A stretch of 64,000 bases of DNA, taken from positions 1 to 64,000 of the forward strand of contig NZ_JAQIBD010000004.1 in assembly GCF_030347965.1 (NCBI RefSeq). Reading direction: 5' to 3'. Both the position numbers and the translations under genes were made by a program. Shown here one piece after another: positions 44,384 through 54,313 of the stretch. Each line of letters opens with the position of its first letter. Position 1 is the stretch's first letter. The DNA comes from Sulfurovum zhangzhouensis. GTDB lineage: Bacteria; Campylobacterota; Campylobacteria; Campylobacterales; Sulfurovaceae. The notes below the pieces were generated by a model, which was not told the origin of the DNA, searched no databases, and was given only the letters and a program-made list of their open reading frames with translations.

Positions 44384-47300
44384 TTATCTTCTATTTCTCT
44401 CTAGTTGCTCTTCTTTGCGAACAAAGAAAAGACCTATCATCAATGTCATCAACATCATGAGGGTAGCCGAGATAGTCCCCATTGCCGAGCTATTATCCGA
44501 CGACGCCATATCATGACAGCTACAATAAATACCCGCATCGATCGTCAAGTTATCTTCACCGGACATAGTAATCACACCTGTCAACCCGGTACTGTCCGCA
44601 TCTGAATCGATGGAAGGATCTACACCGCTATGTATCGGAGAGAAGACATAATTTGATGGCATCCCTGAGAATCTCACTCTATACTCACCTGGAACTACAG
44701 TAAACTGGTAGCTGCCATCGGGGCCTGTAAACTTGATACCGTCATCATAGATATCTGTAACCGGTAAACCATTAGCATCAAGGAGTTCTACAGTCATCCC
44801 TTCTACCGGATCTTCACCAAGGTCCTGGATACCGTTATTGTTGTCATCAAACCATACATAATCACCCAACACTGCATTGGTAGGAGCAATGTTGTCAATA
44901 TCAAATGCTGCAGTCTCTCCTGCAGTCACATTAAAGTCATAACAACGATCGATGTGACCGTCATGAGAAACCAATACTAAATCCGCAGTGATGTTAACAT
45001 CATTGAGGAACCAATCAGCATTCCATCCCTCTTTTACGTTCACCTCACAGAGTGTGTAGGTTTTACCTGGTTGCAGCCTAGCCCCAGAGAAGTCAAGACC
45101 TGACGTTGTATTATGTTCAATAATACCCTCTTCACCTTCAAGCGTAAATGTCCAAACTTCTGTGGTAGCGTTACCGTCTTCTGTTTTAAGTACACTGATT
45201 CTTCCACGCTCACGGTTTGTAAAGGTACACTCTATAGTTTCACCCGGATCAAGATCGATATTCGCCGTACGGTTCAGTAGACTGGTTGTCGTACCATTAT
45301 CTTCCTCACCATCTCCCAGGCTCTCTGTACATATAAGTCCTGTGAGATCATAAGATGGGGACTGACCTGTAAGCTTAGCATCCGCTTCAGTAACCGTATA
45401 TTGTCCTGCTCGGAGATTTAGATAAGTTTTTGTCGTCTCCGCATCACCCAATACAAGTGGATCAGAACTGTTGATATCTTGTGTAAAGTTAAAGTCAACA
45501 GCAGTAGAACCTGCAACAAACTCTTTATTGATAATCACCGTACCGTACATTGCGTTTGCAAATACACATTCGTAGGTTGAAACATTCATATCAATAGTAT
45601 AGTTGAAGTCACATCCTGATCCTACTCTTCCAATTTGATACCAACCTGGTTTTAATGTCTCTTGGACCCTGTATCTTCCACTCTCAAGATTGTTCGGCTC
45701 CACCAGTGTCGCCATACCTGTTCCTACACCTGTCAGGTTACTTTCAACAGGATCCCAAGTCATGTTAATATCATTCCACTTGTAGAGAGTCATAATCCAG
45801 CTGCTATTTTGATCAACACCATTTATTGATCCAGGATCAGTCACTTTGTACGCCCTTACACCTGGACGTCCAGCTTTCTCATTGACAAATTCTACTGTTC
45901 CACTACAATGTGGAGTCAGCCCATCAATTGTCAAATCAACCTGTCTCACTGAGCTTCCAACCACGGCATAGCCGACTTTTGTATGTTCAGCTACACCATA
46001 TAGAGCCGGTGTAAGCCCGGAGAAAGTGATAGATTGACTTGGATTGGACTCATTGACCTCTAGCGTAAATGTTTCATTGAAGTCAATTCCGTTAACCACA
46101 GTAAAGTTAAAGTCTAACGTCTGTCCAGCAGGTATCTCTGCTATATCCATCGTTTTGATAATGGTCAAATTCACCTCTGCATCAGCGATGAGAGAGATAC
46201 TATAGGTTCCACTGTTTGTTGCAGTACCGCCACCTGTTCTCAATGAAGCGATATCACTTAATGTTCCTGTAGTCTTAGTAGCATACGGTGCATAGATCGT
46301 TTTATGGAACGTCACGCTTCCATTACTCTCTGCAAGATCAGATGTCCAGTTAACCTCTCCATTGGTTATGGTATCTGCAATGTAATTGTCAAAACTACCA
46401 CTCGCCGGTGTTGCTACAGAATAGTTCAGATCATTTCCTGTAAGCCATTCACGATCTTTGATCGTAGCATTCTCATCCCCACCCTGTGAGGTACCTTGAA
46501 CAAAGGCAGTTGCAGTAGCTGTTAGGGTAGGAGGTGTGAAACCTGGATAGCTGATATTGACATCATTTTCCTGGTACGTTGCCACTGCCACATCATTGTA
46601 AACCAGATAATCAGCCGGGACAGTGAAGGTATGTGTACAGATAGGCTGCGTTCCGCTATGCGCCGGGAGTGTTACCGTTGGACAAGTGAGTTGTCCTACC
46701 TGGTTACTCTGGTCTAGACCGCCAAAGAGGGTATCGACGACTGAAATGTCTATAGCACGATTTGCCGCATTATCAGCCTGTATTACAGTGGTTATATTGA
46801 CATTTCCAGCTGGCGTTATCTCGCCTTTGGTCCATGTGACTGTGATATTCACATCTTTTTGTAAAGGTAGAGTGCTATCACAGGTATTGTTAAATGTGAC
46901 CGTATTAGAAGAAGAAGACTTTGAAACCGTCCATGTTCTACTTCCTCCTCGTGTCGCCTGCATAGTCTTGCTAAATGAGGTAGCGATAACATCCGGTAAT
47001 GGAAGCGTTTGGTCACCCACATTCACACTTGAAGCGACACTGATCAAACGGCTTTGGAGCGAAGATCCGCTATATCGGCTTGAACCGATCGCCAGTCTCA
47101 TATTGTAGATCGCCACACAGGTCAGATCGGTAGGATAACCGGTTACATCAACGACACGAAAGATCTCTTGTTCAGTAACCGGTGTAATCTCGATCGTTTG
47201 CGTTGCTATCCCTCCAATAGAATAACACTCAGAAACTACAATATCTGGGTCTTTTCCGTCTGAGACTGCTATCGCTCTAGTTGCATTTACATCCAGTGTC

Positions 47301-47695
47301 AGTTCAGTGATGTAGTCCCAACCAACAATATTAGGATCATTTGTATCCTTATAGTCACCACCTACTTTAAATGTAAAACTTTGCGGACTTCCTGTGGTAT
47401 TGGAGAAAATAATATGATGAGGAACAAGGTCCAGTTCAGACCAGTATTTCATATTTCCTTGAGTATAAGCAGCATCGTCACAAAAATACATATTGATTGG
47501 ATTATTATATACATCCGGTACGACCTCTAACCGATAGTTATTAGTATCTGATGACCTACATCCCTGCAGATCAAGGCTTAGATTCCCCGCTTGCGTAGTA
47601 ACTGTTGCAGTACTTATAAAGATAATGCTGCATAAAGCTTTCCCTAGACTTTTCCGTTTATGACTAAACCATGAATCAACTTTGGTCAACCCCAT
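44384..47695 (-). CDS. Large surface protein with prealbumin-like repeats and SdrD B-like domain
   Basis: A 1103-residue exported protein with an extended signal sequence (about 1-36). The central part is a series of strand-rich domains resembling prealbumin-like/CnaB-type and DUF11-type repeats (TIIKTMDIAEIPAG, ECTFTNRERGRISVLKT). At about 975-1045 a SdrD B-like calcium domain is clear (GDYVWFDDNNNGIQD, DGSYQFTVVPGEYRV). The C-terminus is a membrane helix followed by a basic tail (EEQLERNRR), like sorting-type tails. A probable adhesin. It is behind a structured leader and next to a barrel gene. Confidence 0.82.
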   Translation of the reverse strand: MGLTKVDSWFSHKRKSLGKALCSIIFISTATVTTQAGNLSLDLQGCRSSDTNNYRLEVVPDVYNNPINMYFCDDAAYTQGNMKYWSELDLVPHHIIFSNTTGSPQSFTFKVGGDYKDTNDPNIVGWDYITELTLDVNATRAIAVSDGKDPDIVVSECYSIGGIATQTIEITPVTEQEIFRVVDVTGYPTDLTCVAIYNMRLAIGSSRYSGSSLQSRLISVASSVNVGDQTLPLPDVIATSFSKTMQATRGGSRTWTVSKSSSSNTVTFNNTCDSTLPLQKDVNITVTWTKGEITPAGNVNITTVIQADNAANRAIDISVVDTLFGGLDQSNQVGQLTCPTVTLPAHSGTQPICTHTFTVPADYLVYNDVAVATYQENDVNISYPGFTPPTLTATATAFVQGTSQGGDENATIKDREWLTGNDLNYSVATPASGSFDNYIADTITNGEVNWTSDLAESNGSVTFHKTIYAPYATKTTGTLSDIASLRTGGGTATNSGTYSISLIADAEVNLTIIKTMDIAEIPAGQTLDFNFTVVNGIDFNETFTLEVNESNPSQSITFSGLTPALYGVAEHTKVGYAVVGSSVRQVDLTIDGLTPHCSGTVEFVNEKAGRPGVRAYKVTDPGSINGVDQNSSWIMTLYKWNDINMTWDPVESNLTGVGTGMATLVEPNNLESGRYRVQETLKPGWYQIGRVGSGCDFNYTIDMNVSTYECVFANAMYGTVIINKEFVAGSTAVDFNFTQDINSSDPLVLGDAETTKTYLNLRAGQYTVTEADAKLTGQSPSYDLTGLICTESLGDGEEDNGTTTSLLNRTANIDLDPGETIECTFTNRERGRISVLKTEDGNATTEVWTFTLEGEEGIIEHNTTSGLDFSGARLQPGKTYTLCEVNVKEGWNADWFLNDVNITADLVLVSHDGHIDRCYDFNVTAGETAAFDIDNIAPTNAVLGDYVWFDDNNNGIQDLGEDPVEGMTVELLDANGLPVTDIYDDGIKFTGPDGSYQFTVVPGEYRVRFSGMPSNYVFSPIHSGVDPSIDSDADSTGLTGVITMSGEDNLTIDAGIYCSCHDMASSDNSSAMGTISATLMMLMTLMIGLFFVRKEEQLERNRR

Positions 47696-47797
47696 TTTCT
47701 ACTCCTTATTGCTTCAATCAAAGTTAACTTATTTCAAGCACCACTTAACAACATATATCTTAATAAAAAACAGATGTTTGCTTAATCTCCTTCATTC

Positions 47798-47860
47798 AGT
47801 AACCTGACGGTTTTCAAAAACTTATGGTTTACCGTCCTCTTATATTTAAGTTTGGCTACT
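47798..47860 (-). promoter_or_regulatory. Structured 5' leader of the surface-protein operon
   Basis: On the minus strand AGTAGCC (47854-47860) pairs with GGTTACT (47798-47804). Inside, a GACGGT/ACCGTC helix is formed by 47831-47836 and 47806-47811. A minor CTT/AAG stem also fits. The three-helix layout with GGACGGTAAACC is reminiscent of a c-di-GMP-I (GEMM) riboswitch but differs at conserved positions. A TATACT box at 47869-47874 would start the transcript just before it, leaving a leader of about 165 nt. Confidence 0.35.
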
Positions 47861-47943
47861 TGGGTCTAGTATATCATAAATTTAAAGATTTTTATAAGGT
47901 ATCTATTATTTAGTATAATACTTATTTATAAAAAAACTATATT

Positions 47944-48327
47944 TTAATCTCTCACCACTGCGTACTTGCCTGAACCCAGCAATACAATGGCACAAGCACT
48001 CAATAGATAGAACATCTGCAATTCCACTGCCCACGCTCCATGTGCCCCAAGCTTAAGCAGATTCCCCATTTGTGTAAGATAGAGCACCACAAGCATGTTC
48101 ATTCCGATAATAGCTGCCCAAACTCTGCTCTTCCAGCCAATGATCAAAAAGATCGGAGCAAGAATCTCCCCTACATATACACCATAAGCCAACATCTCCG
48201 GGATTCCCTGGCTTTTCAGTATTCCTTTGATAAATGCTATACCGTGCAGTGCTTTGTCAATACCGTGAAAAAGCAGCAACCCGCCGACCATCACTCTTAA
48301 TATCAATTTTGCAATATTATCACCCAT
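47944..48327 (-). CDS. DoxX-family membrane protein
   Basis: A 127-residue protein with four membrane helices (about 5-25, 45-65, 70-90, 100-120): ILRVMVGGLLLFHGIDK, VGEILAPIFLIIGW and AIIGMNMLVVLY match DoxX. The family is linked to redox or thiol chemistry in the inner membrane and to copper-peptide gene clusters. It follows the MOSC gene after 2 bp. A second DoxX gene occurs at 60967. Confidence 0.85.
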   Translation of the reverse strand: MGDNIAKLILRVMVGGLLLFHGIDKALHGIAFIKGILKSQGIPEMLAYGVYVGEILAPIFLIIGWKSRVWAAIIGMNMLVVLYLTQMGNLLKLGAHGAWAVELQMFYLLSACAIVLLGSGKYAVVRD

Positions 48328-48329
48328 TT

Positions 48330-48875
48330 TTACTCCTCTAAAATAACTTCATCACCACATTGTATCATACCGCTCTTCACAATTACGGCACGATATCCAC
48401 CGATATACTTCAAACCCTTCATGACGTCTGCGTCTAGAAGTTTGGAGAGATAACGACACGGCGGACAGGTACGTACGATACGAAACTCGGCATCCCCTAT
48501 CCTGAAGATCTTATCTCCTATCTTAACTGCATCAAATCCTTTGATCACCAGATTTCTGCGCAGGTCAACAAAATCCAAAGCAGTACCCAACCTTTTGTTG
48601 CATTCAGCCAAACTTTCATAAGGCAGGATGCTCACCTCTCTGACAGACTGGTCTAGCTGAGGCTTGTTGAATGTACCTCTTGCATAGAAATATCGGTCGC
48701 CTTCTAATCCCTTGCCTTTAACTGCCTGCACAGAATCAACATAGTGTAGTGGTTCTTTGGCCTGCTTACCTATGATAATGGCATGAAGTGTCATTGTTGT
48801 TTGCATAAAAATATTGTAATGAAGTTTCCCTTGGAAAGATAATTTTTTAACCTTTTTTGCATTCATTATGCACAC
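48330..48875 (-). CDS. MOSC-domain protein
   Basis: Up to 181 residues; the true start is probably ATG 48806 or 48794 (MQTTMTLHAI...), because the first 23 residues look like poor leader sequence and no ribosome site is clear for any start. Motifs of MOSC domains: GLEGDRYFYARGTF, RRNLVIKG and the late RTCPPCRYL with the conserved cysteine. MOSC proteins handle sulfur linked to molybdenum cofactor or act in metal-sulfur transfer. Co-transcribed with the DoxX gene and divergent from the cus operon. Confidence 0.82.
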   Translation of the reverse strand: MCIMNAKKVKKLSFQGKLHYNIFMQTTMTLHAIIIGKQAKEPLHYVDSVQAVKGKGLEGDRYFYARGTFNKPQLDQSVREVSILPYESLAECNKRLGTALDFVDLRRNLVIKGFDAVKIGDKIFRIGDAEFRIVRTCPPCRYLSKLLDADVMKGLKYIGGYRAVIVKSGMIQCGDEVILEE

Positions 48876-48931
48876 ATTTTACACACACTTAAGATAGACT
48901 TAAAACAAATTTAGAACGAGGATTTGAATCT

Positions 48932-50125
48932 ATGCGTATTTTTCTCTCTGTATTACTTATGCTTTATGTACTTGAAGCACAGAGCATTGACAACCTTGTT
49001 GAGCAAGCTTTGAAAAAGCACCCTTCTCTTCAAAGCATACACTATCGGCTCTCATCTATGGATGAACGTATTGCCAAGACCCAACTATGGGAAAACCCGG
49101 ACCTTTCATTTTTTGTCAATGATATCCAGTTTGAAGAGCCTTTTAATCGTTCACTTGAACCAATGCAGTTCCAGGCAGTGAATATCAAACAGAAGTTTCC
49201 CTGGTTTGGCAAACTTGCGGCACGCAAAACCTATGCACAGGAACAAAAAAATGTCGTTCTTGATTCCTATGAGGCGGCACGAATAGAGCTTGCTAAGCAG
49301 GTGAAAATGACAGCTTATACGGTGAAAGAACTCGAAGCCCGTATGGCCGTGCTTCGCAGCTATCAGCATCTGGCAAAAGAAAATATCGAGATCTATACTG
49401 CTACCATCTCTACTGAACCCAAGAGTCATACAGCAAGTATTTCTGCAGAACTTTCACTCTTCAAGATCAATATACAACTAGAACGCTACACTGCACTGCT
49501 TCAATCACAAAAAGAGAAACTTGGCTACCTGACACAGCAAGACATCAAGACCGTATCCGGGAAACAGGGTATTGAACGTCCATTATCCCTGGATCATTAT
49601 CTTGCCAGATACGAACACAATCCAACCTATCGCATGAAGCTGTCACAAAATAGAGCTGCATTTGCCAACAGTTCGTTGGTGGACTTGGAAGCTACCCCTG
49701 ATCCTTATGTACAAATGGGCTACTTTAACCGTAATAGTTATCCCGATTACGGCTCCGTTACGATAGGGGTCTCTTTACCGATCTATGGTAAAGAAACACT
49801 CAATTCCCAGATCGCCAAAAAAGAAGCGCTTTCTGCAAAAAGTGACGTGATGGACTATAAAGCCTTTCTCCAAAGCGAGATACGATCCAACTATGCCAGA
49901 TTGAATGAGGCATACCGTATTTACCGTATTATCCAAGAAAAAAGTTTACCGCAGCTCTCCCATATGCTTGAACTTCAGGCTTCTGCGATAAAAGAAGGTG
50001 CTGATCTTTTCACTTATACACAAACTCTCGAACAACAACTTGCTTTAGAAGAAGAGAGCCTCTCTATCAAGGCTGAATATCTTCGTACCAAAGCCACACT
50101 CCATGCACTTATAGGAGAGATATAA
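48932..50125 (+). CDS. TolC/CusC-type outer-membrane efflux protein
   Basis: A 397-residue protein with a signal peptide (about 1-17) and two-part helical repeat (about 60-200 and 260-395) with PDLSFFVND and YPDYGSVTIGVSLPIYG motifs, as in TolC-family channels of heavy-metal efflux systems. It completes a three-part pump with the next two genes. It abuts the fusion-protein gene (stop then ATG), which indicates coupled translation. Shorter than E. coli TolC (about 490). Confidence 0.85.
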   Translation: MRIFLSVLLMLYVLEAQSIDNLVEQALKKHPSLQSIHYRLSSMDERIAKTQLWENPDLSFFVNDIQFEEPFNRSLEPMQFQAVNIKQKFPWFGKLAARKTYAQEQKNVVLDSYEAARIELAKQVKMTAYTVKELEARMAVLRSYQHLAKENIEIYTATISTEPKSHTASISAELSLFKINIQLERYTALLQSQKEKLGYLTQQDIKTVSGKQGIERPLSLDHYLARYEHNPTYRMKLSQNRAAFANSSLVDLEATPDPYVQMGYFNRNSYPDYGSVTIGVSLPIYGKETLNSQIAKKEALSAKSDVMDYKAFLQSEIRSNYARLNEAYRIYRIIQEKSLPQLSHMLELQASAIKEGADLFTYTQTLEQQLALEEESLSIKAEYLRTKATLHALIGEI

Positions 50126-51181
50126 ATGTACCGCTCTTTGATCATACTCATCATGTTCACACTCACATTTTCAATGCAAGCTGAAGAGCTGAAACAAACA
50201 CCAGAGAAAACCAGCGAAAAACCTCGCGAACAGATACAACCTACGGTCAGTCAACTTTTCAACGTAACTACTGTCAAAGTCAAAAAAGGGTCTATTGCCC
50301 CTAAAAAGACCTATTACGGCTATGTAGTTGCCGATGATGCATTGATGACAGATATCGTAGCTTGGTATTCAGGATTTGTTGAAATGTTGTATACCAATCA
50401 AAGGTATCAACGGGTCAACAAGGGAGAAGCCCTTGCAAAAGTATACGCACCTGAGGTTTACAAAGCAAAGCAGGACTATCTCAACTCTTTAAGGTTCGGG
50501 GATAAACATCCATCTCCCGAGATGATAAAAAGTGCGAGAGACAAACTGGAACTTCTGGGAGTCGATCCTAAAGAGATAGTATCGATCGAACAAACCAGAA
50601 GAGTAGATACAATGACAACCATATATGCTCCCGTGAGCGGATGGATCGTAGAGAAACACATCAATAACGGTTCTGCATTCAAAACCATGAACACGCTCTT
50701 CACCATTGTCGACCTGGAACATGTCTGGGTTGAGATGAAACTGTACCAGGATGATCTAGAGAACCTTAAAGAGCTGAACCACTTCACTATAAAGATCAAG
50801 GGGATCAACAACACCTTTCAAGCCAAGAAGTCTCTGCTCTATCCTATGATAAACCCTAAAGAAAGCACTGCCACCTTGCGTTTAACACTTCAAAATCCCA
50901 ATGATATTTTAATGCCGGGAATGTATGCGACCATCAGTGCAGCGGCATCACAAAGTACACAGCTTCTCATTCCCCGCACTGCAGCAATAAGAAAAAACGG
51001 CAGTTGGTATGCATTTTTGGCCACAGAGTTTAAAGGGGAGTATGAGCCTGTCAAGATCGAGCTTAAACCGCTTGATGACCAATACTTTATTGTGACACAA
51101 GGTTTAGATGAGGGAGAGAGTATTGTAAATAATGCGCTATTTATGATGGATTCAGATGCCCAGATCAATAGTTTATATTAG
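50126..51181 (+). CDS. CusB-type membrane-fusion (periplasmic adaptor) protein
   Basis: A 351-residue adaptor with signal peptide (1-20, MQAEE) and the usual hairpin, lipoyl and beta-barrel parts: YAPVSGWIVEKHINNG, YAPEVYKAKQDYLNS, and LMPGMYATISAA near 270. The N-terminal Met/His-rich metal-binding stretch of CusB is reduced here. It links the channel and the RND pump across the periplasm. It has a 1-nt gap to the previous gene and a 9-bp gap to the pump. Confidence 0.9.
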   Translation: MYRSLIILIMFTLTFSMQAEELKQTPEKTSEKPREQIQPTVSQLFNVTTVKVKKGSIAPKKTYYGYVVADDALMTDIVAWYSGFVEMLYTNQRYQRVNKGEALAKVYAPEVYKAKQDYLNSLRFGDKHPSPEMIKSARDKLELLGVDPKEIVSIEQTRRVDTMTTIYAPVSGWIVEKHINNGSAFKTMNTLFTIVDLEHVWVEMKLYQDDLENLKELNHFTIKIKGINNTFQAKKSLLYPMINPKESTATLRLTLQNPNDILMPGMYATISAAASQSTQLLIPRTAAIRKNGSWYAFLATEFKGEYEPVKIELKPLDDQYFIVTQGLDEGESIVNNALFMMDSDAQINSLY

Positions 51182-51190
51182 GACGAAGTA

Positions 51191-54100
51191 ATGATTGAGA
51201 AATTGATAGCAGCCAGTGTCAAGAACCGTTTTTTGATTCTCATGGCGGTACTTTTTATGATCATAGGATCCGTCTGGTCTATGAAGCATACACCTCTGGA
51301 TGCCCTCCCGGACCTTTCACCACCGCAGGTGATCGTGAAGGTAAATTGGAAAGGACAAAGCCCGGAAATCATCGAGGATCAAGGAACTTATCCTTTGGTT
51401 TCACAATTCCTTGCTATTTCAGATATCAAGACAGTACGCGGATTCTCTACTTATGAGAATGCTCTGATCTATATAATTTTTAAAGAAGGAACTGACCTCT
51501 ATTGGGCCCGTTCCAGAGTACTTGAACAGCTTGCCTCAGTGCAGAGCAAACTGCCCGACACTATGGAAGTTTCACTGGGACCGGACGCATCGGGGGTTGG
51601 ATGGGCCTTTGAGTATGCACTGACCTCCAAAACCAAAACACTTGAAGAGTTACGTACGCTGCAGGACTACTATTATAAATACGGGCTGATGGGTGTTGAT
51701 GGCGTAAGTGAAGTTGCGTCAATCGGCGGCTTTGTCCCAACGTACCAGGTAACGGTCAACAATGATGCACTGGCTCAGTATAGTCTCTCCATCAAAGATA
51801 TCGCACGTACCCTAAAAGAGAATAACAACGATACAGGCGGCCGAATCGTGATACACAACGGTTATGAATGGATGGTACAGGCAAAGGGATATCTCAAAGA
51901 TCTTGAAGAGATACGTAACCTTGTTATCACTACAAAAGGGGGAGTGCCTCTTACATTGGGGGATGTTGGACGTGTTGAGAAAGTGCCGATGGCAAGACGC
52001 GGGTTGGCAGATCTCAATGGTGAAGGAGAGGTCGTTGGAGGGATCGTCATGGTACGCTACGGTGAGGATGTTTACAGTGCCCTGGAACGCATCAAACAAA
52101 AGATGCAAGAGCTTAAAGTTGAGGGGGTGAATGTCGTCACGACTTATGACCGGTCCGAGCTGATCGGCAAAGCAGTGGATACGTTAAAAAGTACGCTGAT
52201 TGAAGAGAGTATCATCGTAGTAGTGATCATCGGGCTGTTTTTAATGCATCTTCGCTCTTCTCTCATCACTCTGATCATCCTGCCTCTCACCATCGGTATG
52301 ACCTTTTTACTGATGAAACTCTTTGGGATAGGATCGAACATTATGAGTCTTGGAGGGATCGCCATTGCTATCGGTGCAATGGTAGATGCTTCGATAGTCA
52401 TGATTGAAAATGCCCATAAAGCGATACTCAAACGTCAAGAAGAACTGGGAAGCAAGCTTAGCCACCAGGAACGTATCGCTACGATCGTGAAGGCTGCACA
52501 GGTAGTAGGTAGACCGATCTTCTTTGCACTGGCACTGGTCGTAGTATCATTTTTACCTATCTTTGCACTCTCAGGTCAGGAGGGACTGCTTTTTACTCCG
52601 CTGGCCTATACTAAGACCTTCGCGATGACTGCGGGGGCATTGTTGTCAGTGACACTTGTTCCTGTGCTGATGATCTATATGGTCAGGGGAAAGATTATAC
52701 CCGAATCCAAAAATCCTCTGAACCGTTTTTTTATCTGGCTCTATACCCCGATATTGACCTATGGACTCAAGTTCAAATACATCATCATTGCAGTTGCAAC
52801 TCTATTGATATTCTTTACATTCTTGCTTTATCAAAAGCTGAATTGGGAGTTTATGCCGATGCTTGATGAACAGAGTGTGATGTATATGCCTGTCACACCT
52901 TACGGTATCTCTGTGGATCAAAGCAAAGCGCTGACACAAAAAACAGACCGGATACTCAAAAGCTTTCCGGAGGTTGAAACTGTTTTTGGTAAAGGGGGAA
53001 GAGCTGATACGGCAACCGACCCGGCACCGTTAGGAATGATAGAGACCATCATCACTTTCAAACCGAAAAATGAATGGAGAGAGGGGATGACAACCGAAAA
53101 ATTGATAGCACAGATGGATGCAGCACTTCAGGTTCCGGGTCTTATCAATTCATGGACCTATCCTATCAGGGGACGTATCGATATGCTGCTTTCGGGTATC
53201 CGTACACCACTGGGGATCAAACTTTACGGTAAGGATGACAAAGGGCTTCAAGAGATTTCCAAGCAGATCGAAACAACGCTTCGTTCGCTTAACAGTACAC
53301 AGTCAGTGATCGCTGACCAAGCAAGTGCAGGATATTTCATTGATATTAAGATCAATACCGAAGCACTTAAACGCTATGACATTGACAAATCATTGATCCT
53401 GGAATATGTCTCTACTGCGATCGGAGGAAAACAGATCACTACCATGTATAAAGATCTGGAACGTTATCCTGTTGCACTACGGTTTGAAGAGGATGAAAGA
53501 CGTAACCTTGATGAGATACGAAATATTCAGATCAAAACACCATTGGGATTTGTACCGTTGAGGACCTTTGTCGATGTAGGATACCGTGAAAGCGCATCAG
53601 TCATCAAAAGTGAGATGGCAACACCCGTTACCTTCATCTCTATCACGCCAAAGATCGGTATGAGTGCTGTTACTTATAAAGAAGAAGCGATCAAAGCACT
53701 GGAAAAGATAAAATTGCCAGATGGATACTATATCCAATGGGCAGGGCAGTCTGAATACCTTGAGTCTGCCATGCAAAAAATCATATGGATCGTTCCCCTT
53801 GTATTGCTGCTGATCTTAGTTCTAATCTATTTTGCATTGCGTGCGCTGATACCATCCCTGATCGTATTTTTTACATTACCGTTTGCTCTTCTTGGCGGAC
53901 TTATCTATATCGATATGTTGCAGTTTAATATGAGTATAGCAGTGATCGTAGGTTTCCTTGCTCTTTTGGGTGTAGCAGCAGAAACAGCCATCGTAATGAT
54001 CGTTTATCTTAAAGAGAGTGTTGAACAGATGCGTTTAAAAGTGGGAGACCGCTTTGACCTGAAGTATTTGAATGATGCCATCTATGAAGGTGCGGTACAA

Positions 54101-54313
54101 AGGGTCAGACCAAAACTGATGACCGTATTTGCGATACTGGCAGGTCTGCTCCCTATCATGTATACACATGGTGTCGGCTCCGAAGTAATGCAGCGTATCG
54201 CAGCACCGATGATAGGAGGAATGATCAGTTCTGCCCTACTCAGTCTTCTACTGATACCGATCTTTTATGAGATATACGAGAAGATACAACTAAAGAAAAC
54301 AAAAAAGGAATGA
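51191..54313 (+). CDS. CusA/CzcA-type heavy-metal RND efflux pump
   Basis: A 1040-residue pump: MIEKLIAASVKNRFLILM at the start, PLDALPDLSPPQVIV, GQSPEIIEDQGTYPL, and the TM4 motif AIAIGAMVDASIVMIENAHK typical of heavy-metal RND (HME) pumps. It exports monovalent or divalent metal ions such as Cu(I), Ag(I) or Zn from the periplasm by proton exchange. Which metal cannot be decided from sequence alone, but the adjacent Cys-motif lipoprotein favours a thiophilic metal. Its end overlaps the next gene by 4 nt (ATGA). Confidence 0.93.
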   Translation: MIEKLIAASVKNRFLILMAVLFMIIGSVWSMKHTPLDALPDLSPPQVIVKVNWKGQSPEIIEDQGTYPLVSQFLAISDIKTVRGFSTYENALIYIIFKEGTDLYWARSRVLEQLASVQSKLPDTMEVSLGPDASGVGWAFEYALTSKTKTLEELRTLQDYYYKYGLMGVDGVSEVASIGGFVPTYQVTVNNDALAQYSLSIKDIARTLKENNNDTGGRIVIHNGYEWMVQAKGYLKDLEEIRNLVITTKGGVPLTLGDVGRVEKVPMARRGLADLNGEGEVVGGIVMVRYGEDVYSALERIKQKMQELKVEGVNVVTTYDRSELIGKAVDTLKSTLIEESIIVVVIIGLFLMHLRSSLITLIILPLTIGMTFLLMKLFGIGSNIMSLGGIAIAIGAMVDASIVMIENAHKAILKRQEELGSKLSHQERIATIVKAAQVVGRPIFFALALVVVSFLPIFALSGQEGLLFTPLAYTKTFAMTAGALLSVTLVPVLMIYMVRGKIIPESKNPLNRFFIWLYTPILTYGLKFKYIIIAVATLLIFFTFLLYQKLNWEFMPMLDEQSVMYMPVTPYGISVDQSKALTQKTDRILKSFPEVETVFGKGGRADTATDPAPLGMIETIITFKPKNEWREGMTTEKLIAQMDAALQVPGLINSWTYPIRGRIDMLLSGIRTPLGIKLYGKDDKGLQEISKQIETTLRSLNSTQSVIADQASAGYFIDIKINTEALKRYDIDKSLILEYVSTAIGGKQITTMYKDLERYPVALRFEEDERRNLDEIRNIQIKTPLGFVPLRTFVDVGYRESASVIKSEMATPVTFISITPKIGMSAVTYKEEAIKALEKIKLPDGYYIQWAGQSEYLESAMQKIIWIVPLVLLLILVLIYFALRALIPSLIVFFTLPFALLGGLIYIDMLQFNMSIAVIVGFLALLGVAAETAIVMIVYLKESVEQMRLKVGDRFDLKYLNDAIYEGAVQRVRPKLMTVFAILAGLLPIMYTHGVGSEVMQRIAAPMIGGMISSALLSLLLIPIFYEIYEKIQLKKTKKE

